34,696 bases of DNA, taken from the NCBI GenBank assembly GCA_012862575.1, contig BLSF01000138.1:1-34696 (forward strand), written 5' to 3'. The stretch is from Parietichytrium sp. I65-24A. Lineage: Eukaryota; Sar; Bigyra; Thraustochytrida; Thraustochytriidae. Below the pieces are notes generated by a model. It saw only the letters and a list, made by a program, of their open reading frames with translations. It did no database searches and was not told the DNA's origin. Both the position numbers and the translations under genes were made by a program. Positions 18,852 through 27,227 of this stretch are shown piece by piece (positions within the stretch are counted from its first letter, which is position 1; each line of letters starts with the position of its first letter).

Positions 18852-19514
18852 ATGGTGCATTCCGAGCTGGCCGGTTGCGAAGGTTGGGAAGATTTGGAGC
18901 TGGAGGATGAGGAGCGAGAGCTATTTCGCGCGTGCCGTGAACAAAGGATCGCTGAGTTGAGCCAATTGGTGGAGGGCTTCACGGAGAAGGAGGTAGAGGA
19001 CGCTGTGGATATTGCTGGAAATACTCTGTTGCATGTGGCCGCCAAATTAGGCCACGTCCAGATGTATCAAATGCTGGCGGAGGCGTTTCCGTCCCTTTTG
19101 GATGTAGAAAACGTGGACAGGAAGCTCCCGGTCGATTTGGCCTCTCATGTAGGTTGCCTTGCGATAGTCTTGTGGACACAGCAACAACAAAAGAGTCAAA
19201 TGCTAGGTGATTATGAGGTTAAAAACTATTTCGCATGCACGAGCTGTGGATTGTGTATCGTGAGCAAAGCGCGCTTTGGAGCGTGCATTTGCGATAAGGG
19301 ACGCGACCACCGATGGGAAGGGGACGTCCCCCCGCGATTTATATTGAATGTCCAAGCGCGAACTTTCGCAGCAGCAGTCGAGGCCATCAAACGTGCGCAT
19401 GGCAACAAGGTCAATCCGCCAGGCCGGGGGTGGTGGAGCAAGAAACCAATGTCTGCAAAGTCAGAAGGGCCGGATTCTCGATCGCCCACCCCATTGAAAA
19501 CGAAGCGGGAATAA
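18852..19514 (+). CDS. Ankyrin-repeat protein with a C-terminal Cys cluster
   Basis: 220 residues from ATG 18852; the open frame extends upstream to 18771 but without an ATG. After an acidic helix (EDEERELFRACREQR), residues 54-110 hold about two ankyrin repeats: AGNTLLHVAAKLGHVQM is a textbook first half and DRKLPVDLASHVG begins the second. C129, C132, C135 (CTSCGLC) and C145, C147 (CIC) may bind a metal or form a small fold. The C-terminus is basic and Ser/Pro-rich. Ankyrin repeats mediate protein binding; the partner is unknown. There is no signal peptide or membrane span, so it is probably cytosolic. Its 3' end converges with the Sel1 gene, 169 bp apart. Confidence 0.75.
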   Translation: MVHSELAGCEGWEDLELEDEERELFRACREQRIAELSQLVEGFTEKEVEDAVDIAGNTLLHVAAKLGHVQMYQMLAEAFPSLLDVENVDRKLPVDLASHVGCLAIVLWTQQQQKSQMLGDYEVKNYFACTSCGLCIVSKARFGACICDKGRDHRWEGDVPPRFILNVQARTFAAAVEAIKRAHGNKVNPPGRGWWSKKPMSAKSEGPDSRSPTPLKTKRE

Positions 19515-19616
19515 GATAGACGCAGCTGAGCTCTACTAGCTTTTAGGGATCGAAGGAGAACCGTCGCCTTATATTTCCCCCCCACCCTCGCTCTTTCCAA
19601 GTCTCGACCACTTGCT

Positions 19617-19622
19617 TTTATT
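19617..19622 (-). terminator. Possible poly(A) signal of the Sel1-repeat gene
   Basis: AATAAA on the minus strand (TTTATT on plus), 62 nt past the stop codon at 19684. Motif and spacing only. Confidence 0.45.
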
Positions 19623-19683
19623 ATTGTTTGAAGCAGAACTCGCTCTCTGCTAAGCGTACTTGCGGCATACCGAGCGATCCTTG

Positions 19684-20679
19684 TCAAACAAAGAATTCTC
19701 TCACGTCATTGAACATTTTTTCGTCCGCTTCTTTCAGCAGAGGCTGAAGCGCGCCTAGAGCGCTCTTTGCTTCCACGTGAACCGGCGAGCCCTCTGGAGA
19801 GGACTTGACAGCTTTGTTCAGCCACGCCACCGCCAGGCGATAGTCCCGCTCCACGCCTTGGCCATATGCGTGCAGTTTGCCAAGCGTCGCCATTGCTTCT
19901 GGAACTCCGCCGGTAGAAGCGTCCTGCACGAGTCTTGCGCCAGTCTTGAAATTCTGATCCACGCCTCTGCCGTACAGGTGCATGATGCCCAAGTAATACG
20001 AGGCCTCTTTGTTGCCACTCTTGCTGGCTCTGTGGTACATCTCCTGAGCCTTTTGGTAGTCCGGCCGAACTCCGCCAAGCCCGTACTCGTGGAAGATGCC
20101 CATATGCAGCATTCCTTTGGGGTTGCCTCCGTTCGCAGACTGCATAAACAAAGTCGCTGCAGACTTGTAGTCCGTCTCGCCGCCGACTTTGCCAATGATC
20201 CCGTCGTAGTACATTCTGCCAAGCATCCACTGCGCGTCGTGGTTGCCCTGCTGCGCCGCAGCTTTGAACCATTTGGCGCTTGTCTCCGTCTGCACAGGAG
20301 TCCCGACGCCCCTCAAGAACATGAGCGCCACATTCGCCTGCGCGTCCGAGTGGCCCTGTATCGCGGCTTTGAGAAACCACTTATGCGCCGCACCCTTGTC
20401 TTGCGCAACCCCGTCGGTCCCGTACAGCGCGAGCAGCCCTGCATTGTATTGCGCGTCAATCACGCCTGCATTCGCTTCCTGCATGATCCTCTGCACCGTG
20501 TGCGCCGCCACTTTACGCTTCGCGCTCGGACGCATTCCGCTGATAACGTCCAAGCACAACGAGGCCTCGTCCGTCCCGCTCGTGAGGACCGCCAGCACAG
20601 CCACCACCATCGCCGCGAGAACCCGCGCCGCCCGCCCGCGGGAACCGGTGGAACCGGGAAATGAAACGGGAGCTGCCAT
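19684..20679 (-). CDS. Sel1-repeat (TPR-like) protein with N-terminal signal or anchor
   Basis: 331 residues from ATG 20679. A basic stretch (GSRGRAAR) precedes a hydrophobic helix at about 17-38 (VLAAMVVAVLAVLTSG), so the protein is probably secreted into or anchored in the ER. From about residue 74 come six Sel1-like repeats of 36-40 residues, recognisable by the pattern A-x-x-x-L-G-x-(M/L)-x-x-x-G-x-G-V followed by (A/W)(F/L)xxAA, for example MLHMGIFHEYGLGGV and ASYYLGIMHLYGRGVDQ. Sel1 repeats are adaptor scaffolds; in eukaryotes the best known is SEL1L/Hrd3 of ER-associated degradation. This protein is shorter than SEL1L/Hrd3 and has no C-terminal membrane span, so that identity is not claimed. 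The opposite strand is also long and open, but without recognisable domains. Confidence 0.88.
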   Translation of the reverse strand: MAAPVSFPGSTGSRGRAARVLAAMVVAVLAVLTSGTDEASLCLDVISGMRPSAKRKVAAHTVQRIMQEANAGVIDAQYNAGLLALYGTDGVAQDKGAAHKWFLKAAIQGHSDAQANVALMFLRGVGTPVQTETSAKWFKAAAQQGNHDAQWMLGRMYYDGIIGKVGGETDYKSAATLFMQSANGGNPKGMLHMGIFHEYGLGGVRPDYQKAQEMYHRASKSGNKEASYYLGIMHLYGRGVDQNFKTGARLVQDASTGGVPEAMATLGKLHAYGQGVERDYRLAVAWLNKAVKSSPEGSPVHVEAKSALGALQPLLKEADEKMFNDVREFFV

Positions 20680-21847
20680 GGAACGCGGTTCTTTGGAACC
20701 CTTTCTGCCACGACTCGCGCTTCCAGCAGTCCCTTCGCGCTCTGATGTGAGTGAAATCGATCATGTGAATCAAATCATCATGATGATCACTTTCCAAACT
20801 GCTTTACAAAACTTATTAGTTAACTCTAAGTATTTATAGTACACTTGCTGTTAGTTGATTGTTGCCAATTTCTAACAGTAGTATACGCGCCGCTAAAATC
20901 CGCTTTGGCATGGTCCATCGACTACTAGTCATTACAGGAATGGATAGCCTAACCGCCAGAGAAGCTATACCGGACCCTTGGAAGTATAGTGGTGATTAGG
21001 TGGAAGTCGTAGGGTTGGGTGATGCTGTGATTTTGGGTAGATGGGGGTAGTATGGGGTGGTGGATGAGTTGGGAGTGTCTGGTGGGAAAATGGTGGAGAC
21101 ATGCAGAATGGAAATAGTGGGAGTGCTGTTAAATTACACTATAGATGTATTTGGGAGGTCTTTTGGCTTCTCCGGTATCAACAGGCTATAAGCTTGGCGT
21201 AGGAGCTTGGCGTAGGAACTAGGCTACGCTTTTCCTTAGACAGTGACACTGTCACCTTGTGGTGAACGGATCTCTCCTCGTTTCAATGAACATGTCAACT
21301 TGGAAGTTTTCTTCCAAATCTTTCGGATTGAGACATTGAGACCTCAGTGCTGGCAAAGGAGAGCTCCTTCTTGCTTTTGTTGAATTTTGTTAAAGTTCAC
21401 GCTTCTGCTCAGAAAATCTCGGAAATCAGAGAACTCGGAATCCAGAATTCGCGTCGCCAGTGGACGACCAATGGTCAGATTATCTACGGCTGCAAAGAAA
21501 GCGATGAGAGCCAACACATCGAGGTCAAATGCTCATACTCGTCGCAAGAATTTTGGCAAAAACAGCCATTCAATGGCTTTACATGGCAATGCTCGAAGCC
21601 GATAGCGGAAGTTCTGAAAGCGGATAGCTGCAAGTACAGAGCAGTGGGGAAACCTGCCCCATTCCTATCATCATGGATGATGGGCCAAGGCCTTCGAAAG
21701 TGCTACAACATCTACGAGTCTTCCGCGCCAGATTCAGATTCACAGATTGACAGATTGATAGTGAACGAGGCTTGCAGGGTCAAAGGCGAAGGGCTTCGGG
21801 GCGAAACTCGCGAGACAGCTTGGCGCCGGACGAGGGCGGCTTGCACC
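20680..21847. other. Divergent intergenic region with G/T-rich tract and palindromes
   Basis: Shared upstream DNA of the Sel1 gene (minus) and the coiled-coil gene (plus). It contains a G/T-rich tract (about 20989-21100), a 13-bp tandem pair AGCTTGGCGTAGG (21191-21203 and 21204-21216) and a palindrome GTGACACTGTCAC (21243-21255). The plus frame of the coiled-coil gene is open from about 21347, but I place the start at 21848. Confidence 0.5.
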
Positions 21848-23248
21848 ATGGACGACATTCTCGGTTTGATTGACCCGGTACAGCGGCATGCCTCGGCGCT
21901 TGAAGCTTTTAAAAATGTCGAAGAGCGGCACATGGAGCAGCTGCGGAGCAAGAGACGGAAGCAGCGCGGCGTGATATTCGTGAGCGAAGCTCCGGTGCTG
22001 AGCCATCATGTGAGCTTGCGGCAGCGCGCAAGCCCTTCCAAACACAGCAGAATACCGAATATCGGACCAAGAACTCAGTGTGCGGAGGGCGAGGAGCTCA
22101 TTCAGCGCGCACAGACACTGGGCAGGTGCGCATCCGCGTCTACGATATCCTCGAGACAGAAGTCTAGACCCATTTTGGACCCGCCGCGACCAAAAAGTAT
22201 GCAGATTCCTCGAAGGCAGCGCGATATTATTGACGAGCTCATGAAGACGAACGACTTGCAACCCGAAAGTGAAGAAGCGCTTCAGCAAAATGAATTTGAT
22301 ACCGAGACCATCATGGGTGGTATGGGCCGAGGCGATCGAGAGCGTCTCGCAGCATCGATCCTCGCTTATGACCAAGGCTGTTTGGCGGGTGATCGTAACG
22401 TACGTGACCGGAGTACGTTGGAGCTATCAAAGTCTTTACCAAACCTTCATCGAGTGTCGGCCTTTCTTCTGCACGGACAGGTCGTAGAGGCGCCTGGTGG
22501 TGAGCAACAAGCAACAGAGGTTGTACCTTGGCAGCCTTCGCTGCATGGTGAATATACCGAGTTGGGGGAGGAACCCTTTGCCGATCGGTCAGTTCTGTTA
22601 GGTCCCGTCTCACCTCTTGAAGGCGATTTGTCCGAAACCTTTTCGTCGGTGCAGCATATCCAGCCTTTACCAAAAGATCGGGCCGGTTTCCTGGAGGAGC
22701 AGAAGCGAAGAGCAGTGGAACAAATGAGGTTTCAAAAGCTTGTTGAAGACCAGATTCGTGAAGACGCCAGCAGGAATCGCACCATTCGCAGAGAGCGCAT
22801 CCGGCTTGCGCGTGATCAAAAGTGGGCCAAGGAGAAGGCGATCCACGAAGCGCTACATCACGTTGGCAAACAGGCAAAACTTAACAGGGTCAAAAAGATC
22901 CGGGACGAAAGGGAGCGGCTCCGGGACCGTCGTCAGGAGCTTTCTGATCAAATCCGTGAGCAAGGAGCGCGAAGAATCCAGGTGCAGCGGGAGTTCTCGG
23001 TTGAGCGGCTGCCTGCCAAGTTGCCTACTGCCTCGGTGTCCGTCGACGACTTTCCTGAACACCTTCAGGCGTTTCTGTCTGAGGAGATCGCCTGCACAAA
23101 CTCTAAAGTATTCCCGAAAACAGATCAGACAAAGTCTGCTTTTGGCGGTGGGTTCAAGAAGTCAAATGGAAGGCCGCGAAAGTGGGTGATGGACATGATG
23201 TCCTCTTCACAGGATCTAGCCGCCTCGCTCAGCATGGGCATGTTGTAG
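21848..23248 (+). CDS. Coiled-coil hypothetical protein
   Basis: 466 residues from ATG 21848, which has a strong context (CACCATGG) and opens into a helical segment (MDDILGLIDPVQRHASALEA). The open frame extends upstream to about 21347, with an earlier in-frame ATG pair at 21677; the upstream part looks less protein-like, so a longer N-terminus or an undetected 5' exon cannot be excluded. The middle is polar and probably disordered. A long basic/acidic coiled coil occupies roughly residues 275-390 (LEEQKRRAVEQMRFQKLVED, IRRERIRLARDQKW, RDERERLRDRRQELSDQI). The C-terminus is Ser/Met-rich. No membrane span or catalytic motif. Such charged coiled-coil proteins are common in cytoskeletal and ciliary structures, but nothing specific identifies this one. 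Confidence 0.75.
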   Translation: MDDILGLIDPVQRHASALEAFKNVEERHMEQLRSKRRKQRGVIFVSEAPVLSHHVSLRQRASPSKHSRIPNIGPRTQCAEGEELIQRAQTLGRCASASTISSRQKSRPILDPPRPKSMQIPRRQRDIIDELMKTNDLQPESEEALQQNEFDTETIMGGMGRGDRERLAASILAYDQGCLAGDRNVRDRSTLELSKSLPNLHRVSAFLLHGQVVEAPGGEQQATEVVPWQPSLHGEYTELGEEPFADRSVLLGPVSPLEGDLSETFSSVQHIQPLPKDRAGFLEEQKRRAVEQMRFQKLVEDQIREDASRNRTIRRERIRLARDQKWAKEKAIHEALHHVGKQAKLNRVKKIRDERERLRDRRQELSDQIREQGARRIQVQREFSVERLPAKLPTASVSVDDFPEHLQAFLSEEIACTNSKVFPKTDQTKSAFGGGFKKSNGRPRKWVMDMMSSSQDLAASLSMGML

Positions 23249-23319
23249 CCAAGTTCTGTTCCGAAGCTTTGACATCTGCTTGAAATCGCGATTTCATTCC
23301 TTGCATCTGGAAATTCTGA

Positions 23320-23325
23320 AATAAA
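23320..23325 (+). terminator. Possible poly(A) signal of the coiled-coil gene
   Basis: AATAAA 72 nt after the stop codon at 23248. Confidence 0.45.
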
Positions 23326-23373
23326 CTCAAGCTGGAGGACCAACGAAACGCCAGTGAGCGGGTCGTTGCGGCC

Positions 23374-23607
23374 ATGGAAAAGCACCTTGAAGATACAAAC
23401 ATGCAAGATGAAGCATGTGCAACGCTAAACCTGCCTATAAAATCAAGTCGATGCGACTTGACGCCGTTAAGCGGATTGTCGTCGCCGTTTGAAAGCATCT
23501 GCAGCATGGAGCTCTTGATGAACGCATGGGATGCACTGCGCAATGGAAAACGCATATTGACCAGATTGTGTCAGTTTTACATCAGTGTCTTTTACAAGGT
23601 TCCCTGA
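23374..23607 (+). CDS. Possible small coding region
   Basis: ATG 23374 sits in a good context (GCGGCCATGG) and opens 77 codons; the same frame is open back to about 23322 and reads as a charged helix (KLKLEDQRNASERVVAAMEKH). There are no recognisable domains. It lies just downstream of a possible poly(A) signal, so it may be a separate tiny gene, an exon or chance. The antisense strand is also open. Confidence 0.22.
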   Translation: MEKHLEDTNMQDEACATLNLPIKSSRCDLTPLSGLSSPFESICSMELLMNAWDALRNGKRILTRLCQFYISVFYKVP

Positions 23608-23749
23608 GCCCTACCATGCACAAAAGGTCAGCCTGATCAATTCTTTAGAGCAGATTGCAAAGGAATAAATGATCGAGTACCTTTTGTTATTGGCACTTGC
23701 AATCTTTTTTGTTTTGCATGGTCGTTCTTTTATTTTTGTTTCAGTCATT

Positions 23750-24160
23750 TTTGCAAAATAAAAGTTTTGATGTTGGCGAGGTCATCTTGGCCATCTTCTC
23801 CAGTAAAATTCTCGTGATGAACTCAAGGAAGCCCACAGGTTGCCAGCCACCTCGACACCTTATTGGTCGCAAGGAAGGGCTGGAGGCGTCGTTGCTCATC
23901 CAAATTATATGGCAGTCGCCAAGCGAAGTGGCCATCGCGTGGCGTCTTTCGGTGTCCAGAGGTGAGGCGGTTCTTTGACAAGGACAGCACATTTGTGTAT
24001 GTTGACTGTGGCGCCGGAGGTGGCGCAAAGCATTAAGGTGCTGCGAGGTTCTGCACCGGCCCGACCTAATTCCCATCATCTGCAAAGTCAATCAAGACAA
24101 TATGGGATGTCAGGAGCTGTCCGCCACCAGGAGTAAAGACTTGGACACGCAATTCATCCG
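23750..24160 (-). mobile_element. Possible decayed non-LTR reverse-transcriptase fragment
   Basis: On the minus strand one frame gives HIVLIDFADDGN (FADD codons at 24086-24075). About 19 codons later another frame gives ATSGATVNIHKCAVLV (SGATVNIHK at 24018-23992). In LINE-type reverse transcriptases the catalytic F/YADD is followed at similar spacing by a SG..vN..K motif. A later stretch reads FITRILLEKMAKM, like the helix that follows. The frame changes and stops indicate a relic. Upstream palm motifs were not found, so this is tentative. Confidence 0.33.
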
Positions 24161-24477
24161 TGATCCAAGCCGGGTTATGAATTGGTCATTGTAGTGTTGG
24201 TATGGGAGGTGTGATGTTGGGCCGGAGGCCAGCATGATATCGTGCACAACATTCGCGTCATGTGGAAATTGGTTGGGATGTAGTGCAATGTGCGGGGTTC
24301 GGAGCAGTGAGCGTCAACGGTTGCAGTTTCATTCACCGTCAGGTCGTACACCAAAGTGCACCCTACAATTGCTCTTGCACCTAATACCGTCAAGCCCGAC
24401 CATCCAATGATAAAATTTCAATCAGTTTTTAATGAACAGCAAACCTTCTCAACATGGTTTAATTTAACCAGTTCAAG

Positions 24478-25040
24478 TCTGCATCCTGTCTGTCTTCTTT
24501 TTTTTCGACGGTCATTCAGAGACGAAAAGTTTCAGTGTTCCAAATAAAATCTTTTGGAACAAAATTTGTTCAAATTCAAGCAAAGCCCACGGTTATAAGC
24601 TGTCGCGGAAACCACGTGGTCAAGGATGCGAACAGCAAGCGCTTTGTCAACACGATTCCCGATCAAGTCAAATCTGCATCCTGTCTATCATTTTTTTTGT
24701 TCTTCATGAACAATGAGCATGAACAGAGAGCACGGTCATTTGCAAATGAAAACTCAGCTTTCGAAATGTTATGTTTGCACGAGGGTTTTGGAACAGTGTT
24801 GGAACGTTCTAAAACGAATTTGGAACCGCTGGCTTCATGTAAGACCCACGGTTATTAAGCTATCGCGGAAACCAGATGGTTAAGGGTGCGTGCAGCAATA
24901 CTCATGAAACTTTCAAAATTCACAATTCAAAACTGCATCCTGTCCATTTTTTTCCCCCTTTTTTTAAATTAATGAACATGAGCAGAGAAGAGAACACTTC
25001 GAAATTTCCGAACGATTTTTTTTGGAACAGTTTTGGCATT
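24478..25040 (+). repeat. Diverged ~259-bp tandem repeat, about 2.5-3 copies
   Basis: Landmarks recur in order. CTGCATCCTGTC is at about 24479, 24674 and 24933. CCCACGGTTAT(T)AAGC plus GTCGCGGAAACCA or ATCGCGGAAACCA is at 24586 and 24845 (259 bp apart). AATGAACATGAGCA or CAATGAGCATGAACA plus an (A)GAGA block, and TTTTGGAACA, also recur. The first copy is about 64 bp shorter. Each copy contains a long T-run. The array is non-coding as far as I can see. Confidence 0.75.
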
Positions 25041-27024
25041 GTCACTGTCCATACAGAATAGGCAAATGAGAAAGGAGCGCAAGCGACCTTTCAGGGCGGG
25101 TCCGTTCACAGCTTGGCAACTCTGCGTCACGCGGAAGAAAGCACGCTCCATACGCCGCTCACTGTGGCACTTTCGTAGTCAAAATCCGCTCTTTCCTCAG
25201 CGGATTCAACATTTGCTCCGCCTCCATGGACTCTCCGCTCTTACTCACGCTCTCGTTCTGCCGCAAGCATTCAGCGGCCAGGACCAAGCTCGCAGAATCC
25301 ATTCTTTTTCACAAGCAAACCCGACAATTAGCGCATTTCCAAAAGCAAATTGCCCTTGCATTTTCATTTTCATTATCATTATCATTGTGCATGTACATGT
25401 ACATGTTACATGTACATGTGCATGTCCATAGATCCAGATTCCACAAACAAAAGAGAACGGGACGACAAGCGCTCTTGATCTATCGATTCGTTCGTTCTGA
25501 AGTTCTGCAAACCAACACAACCACAAGTGATGGCTGTACCCCTCTCTACGCAGCGGTGTGTATTGCCTTGCGAAAGTGGGCAGGAATGGATAGTGAAGGA
25601 AGCGCTACTGACGGAGGGTAGGGCCACTAAGGTGAGCCAATAAAATTTGACACAGGCTTAGCGGCGTGTCCGTACGAAAGATTATGTAGGTACCAGGAGT
25701 ACGCTGTGCTGCTTCTGTTTTTTGCAGTGTTACATTTTGATTGAAAAAGGAGCTTGGAAAATTTCCTGACAGTGAATCCTGAAAGCTCTTCTGGACTCTG
25801 GAAATTTTCAATCGGAAAAAGAGGCGGGCCCTCGCGTGGCTTTAGGGAATTTTTGAATGGAGGAAGGTGTCAGGAATCAAAAAGGATGTCGTCGATTGAT
25901 CTCTTGCGGCGCGAATGTGGACACTGTCGAGTTTAGATGTATACTTTGCCAGCCTTGTTGAGAAATCGCTTCGTTCGCTCCTCCCTTGCCTTGCCTTGCC
26001 TTGCCCTTTCATACGGACTCTTGACAGAAGAAATTTCTTTCAAAGGGGGCGGCTTTATGGGGTGCTGCAACATTTTGGAGTTGTGCTATCCCGTGATTCT
26101 ACAGAAAAGACGATCAAATCAAAGTGCGAGGCGGTCCAAGCGAGCTCATGAAAGGGACAGGAAAACATGTAACAACAAAACGTGTTGCGCCCTTCACCAA
26201 GCCAAGATAGACTACGTGTAGAAGAGGGCGGAGTTTTACGCGGCGATCTGGACTCGCCGCGACGGTCTGTCAATAGAGACTTTCGTTGGCACTAATTTGC
26301 GCAAAAGGGTCCCTACAAGAAGTTTCTCACGCACAGCAAGTGTTCGTTTCGTAAGTGCAATTTGCCCATGTGCGCGTGTGTGTATCAGGCCGGAGTGTGA
26401 AGAGGAGTCGCGGTGCGGGTTGATGAAACGGATATTCGCTGAGACAAATATTCTAATTCCTCACGCTTTGAAATTCTTGAGCCACGCACTGGCGTGAGCC
26501 TTCAAGTAGGCTCGGAGTTGAGTGGGATATTGCGAACACGCCCTTTTCCTAATAATGTACAATTTCCCCAAGAATTTGTTGGTTTGGCTCGATCTTCTTG
26601 CGTTTCTCTTCTAATAGGACGGGGATAGAAAGTATGAATTCCAATTCCGCTCAGCCGGGGAAAAAGTTCCCGCGACAGACAAAAGCCGAATTGATCACCT
26701 CAATTGGTAAGCTTTCATAGACTGATGCTGAGTCCAGAATGAGCGGCGTCGGCTTGGGTGAGAAAGGAAAAATAATAATACTGTTCTTTTTATACACACA
26801 ATTCCACATCAATGAAGGGTAAAAATTGAAGTCTACCAATCAAGAGTAGACTATCAACTACACAGTTCTATACATCTCGCATCATCTCGCTCTGCGACCA
26901 TTTCAGGTTCTCGGAAAGAAGAGTATGTTGATGACGCCCAAACCCTGTTCAAATCGGAAACAGAGCGAGTCCAACTTGCGTGAAGCAGTCGAGAAAGCGA
27001 GCGGTGCTTCGTTCATTAGAAAAC
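25041..27024. other. Gene-poor intergenic region upstream of the cyclin gene
   Basis: No supported gene. Seen: the palindromic microsatellite (annotated separately), a CTTGC/TTGCC tandem at about 25985-26007, an odd palindrome GGAAAATTTCC at 25756-25766 partly repeated in inverted form at about 25800, and A/T-rich DNA at 26750-26850. An ATG at 26925 opens a 100-codon frame that overlaps the cyclin start. Confidence 0.45.
25386..25424. repeat. Palindromic (TGTACA)-type microsatellite
   Basis: CATGTACATGTACATG and TACATGTACATG arms form a near-perfect inverted repeat with almost no loop, flanked on the left by (ATTTTC)/(ATTATC) repeats (about 25358-25386). Likely to extrude a hairpin. Confidence 0.8.
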
Positions 27025-27227
27025 ATGGCTCCACAGGAGGGGGGCACGCGCACATGGGACCAAATGAGACCAAGCGAGCGTCTGACCATGCAACGAGAGG
27101 CGCAAAGGCAGCTCTCCGAGGCAAAGTACTACAACGAACCAATCGCGCAGTCGGGACAGGGACCTCAATATGCAGGCAAAGCAAAGAAGAACGGAGGTTC
27201 GAGCCGCACGCTGCACCTCGATGTTGA
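26925..27227 (+). promoter_or_regulatory. Overlapping upstream ORF before the cyclin start
   Basis: ATG 26925 begins a 100-codon frame that passes over the chosen cyclin ATG (27025) in another frame and ends at 27227. If the transcript leader includes 26925, ribosomes starting there would bypass the cyclin start, so it could lower translation. The transcription start is unknown; TTTCAG at 26901-26906 could also be a splice acceptor. Confidence 0.3.

Noticed and set aside
19777-20839. Long plus-strand open frames opposite the Sel1-repeat gene
   Set aside because: They are antisense shadows of a GC-rich coding sequence; the minus strand has six clear Sel1 repeats and a good start.
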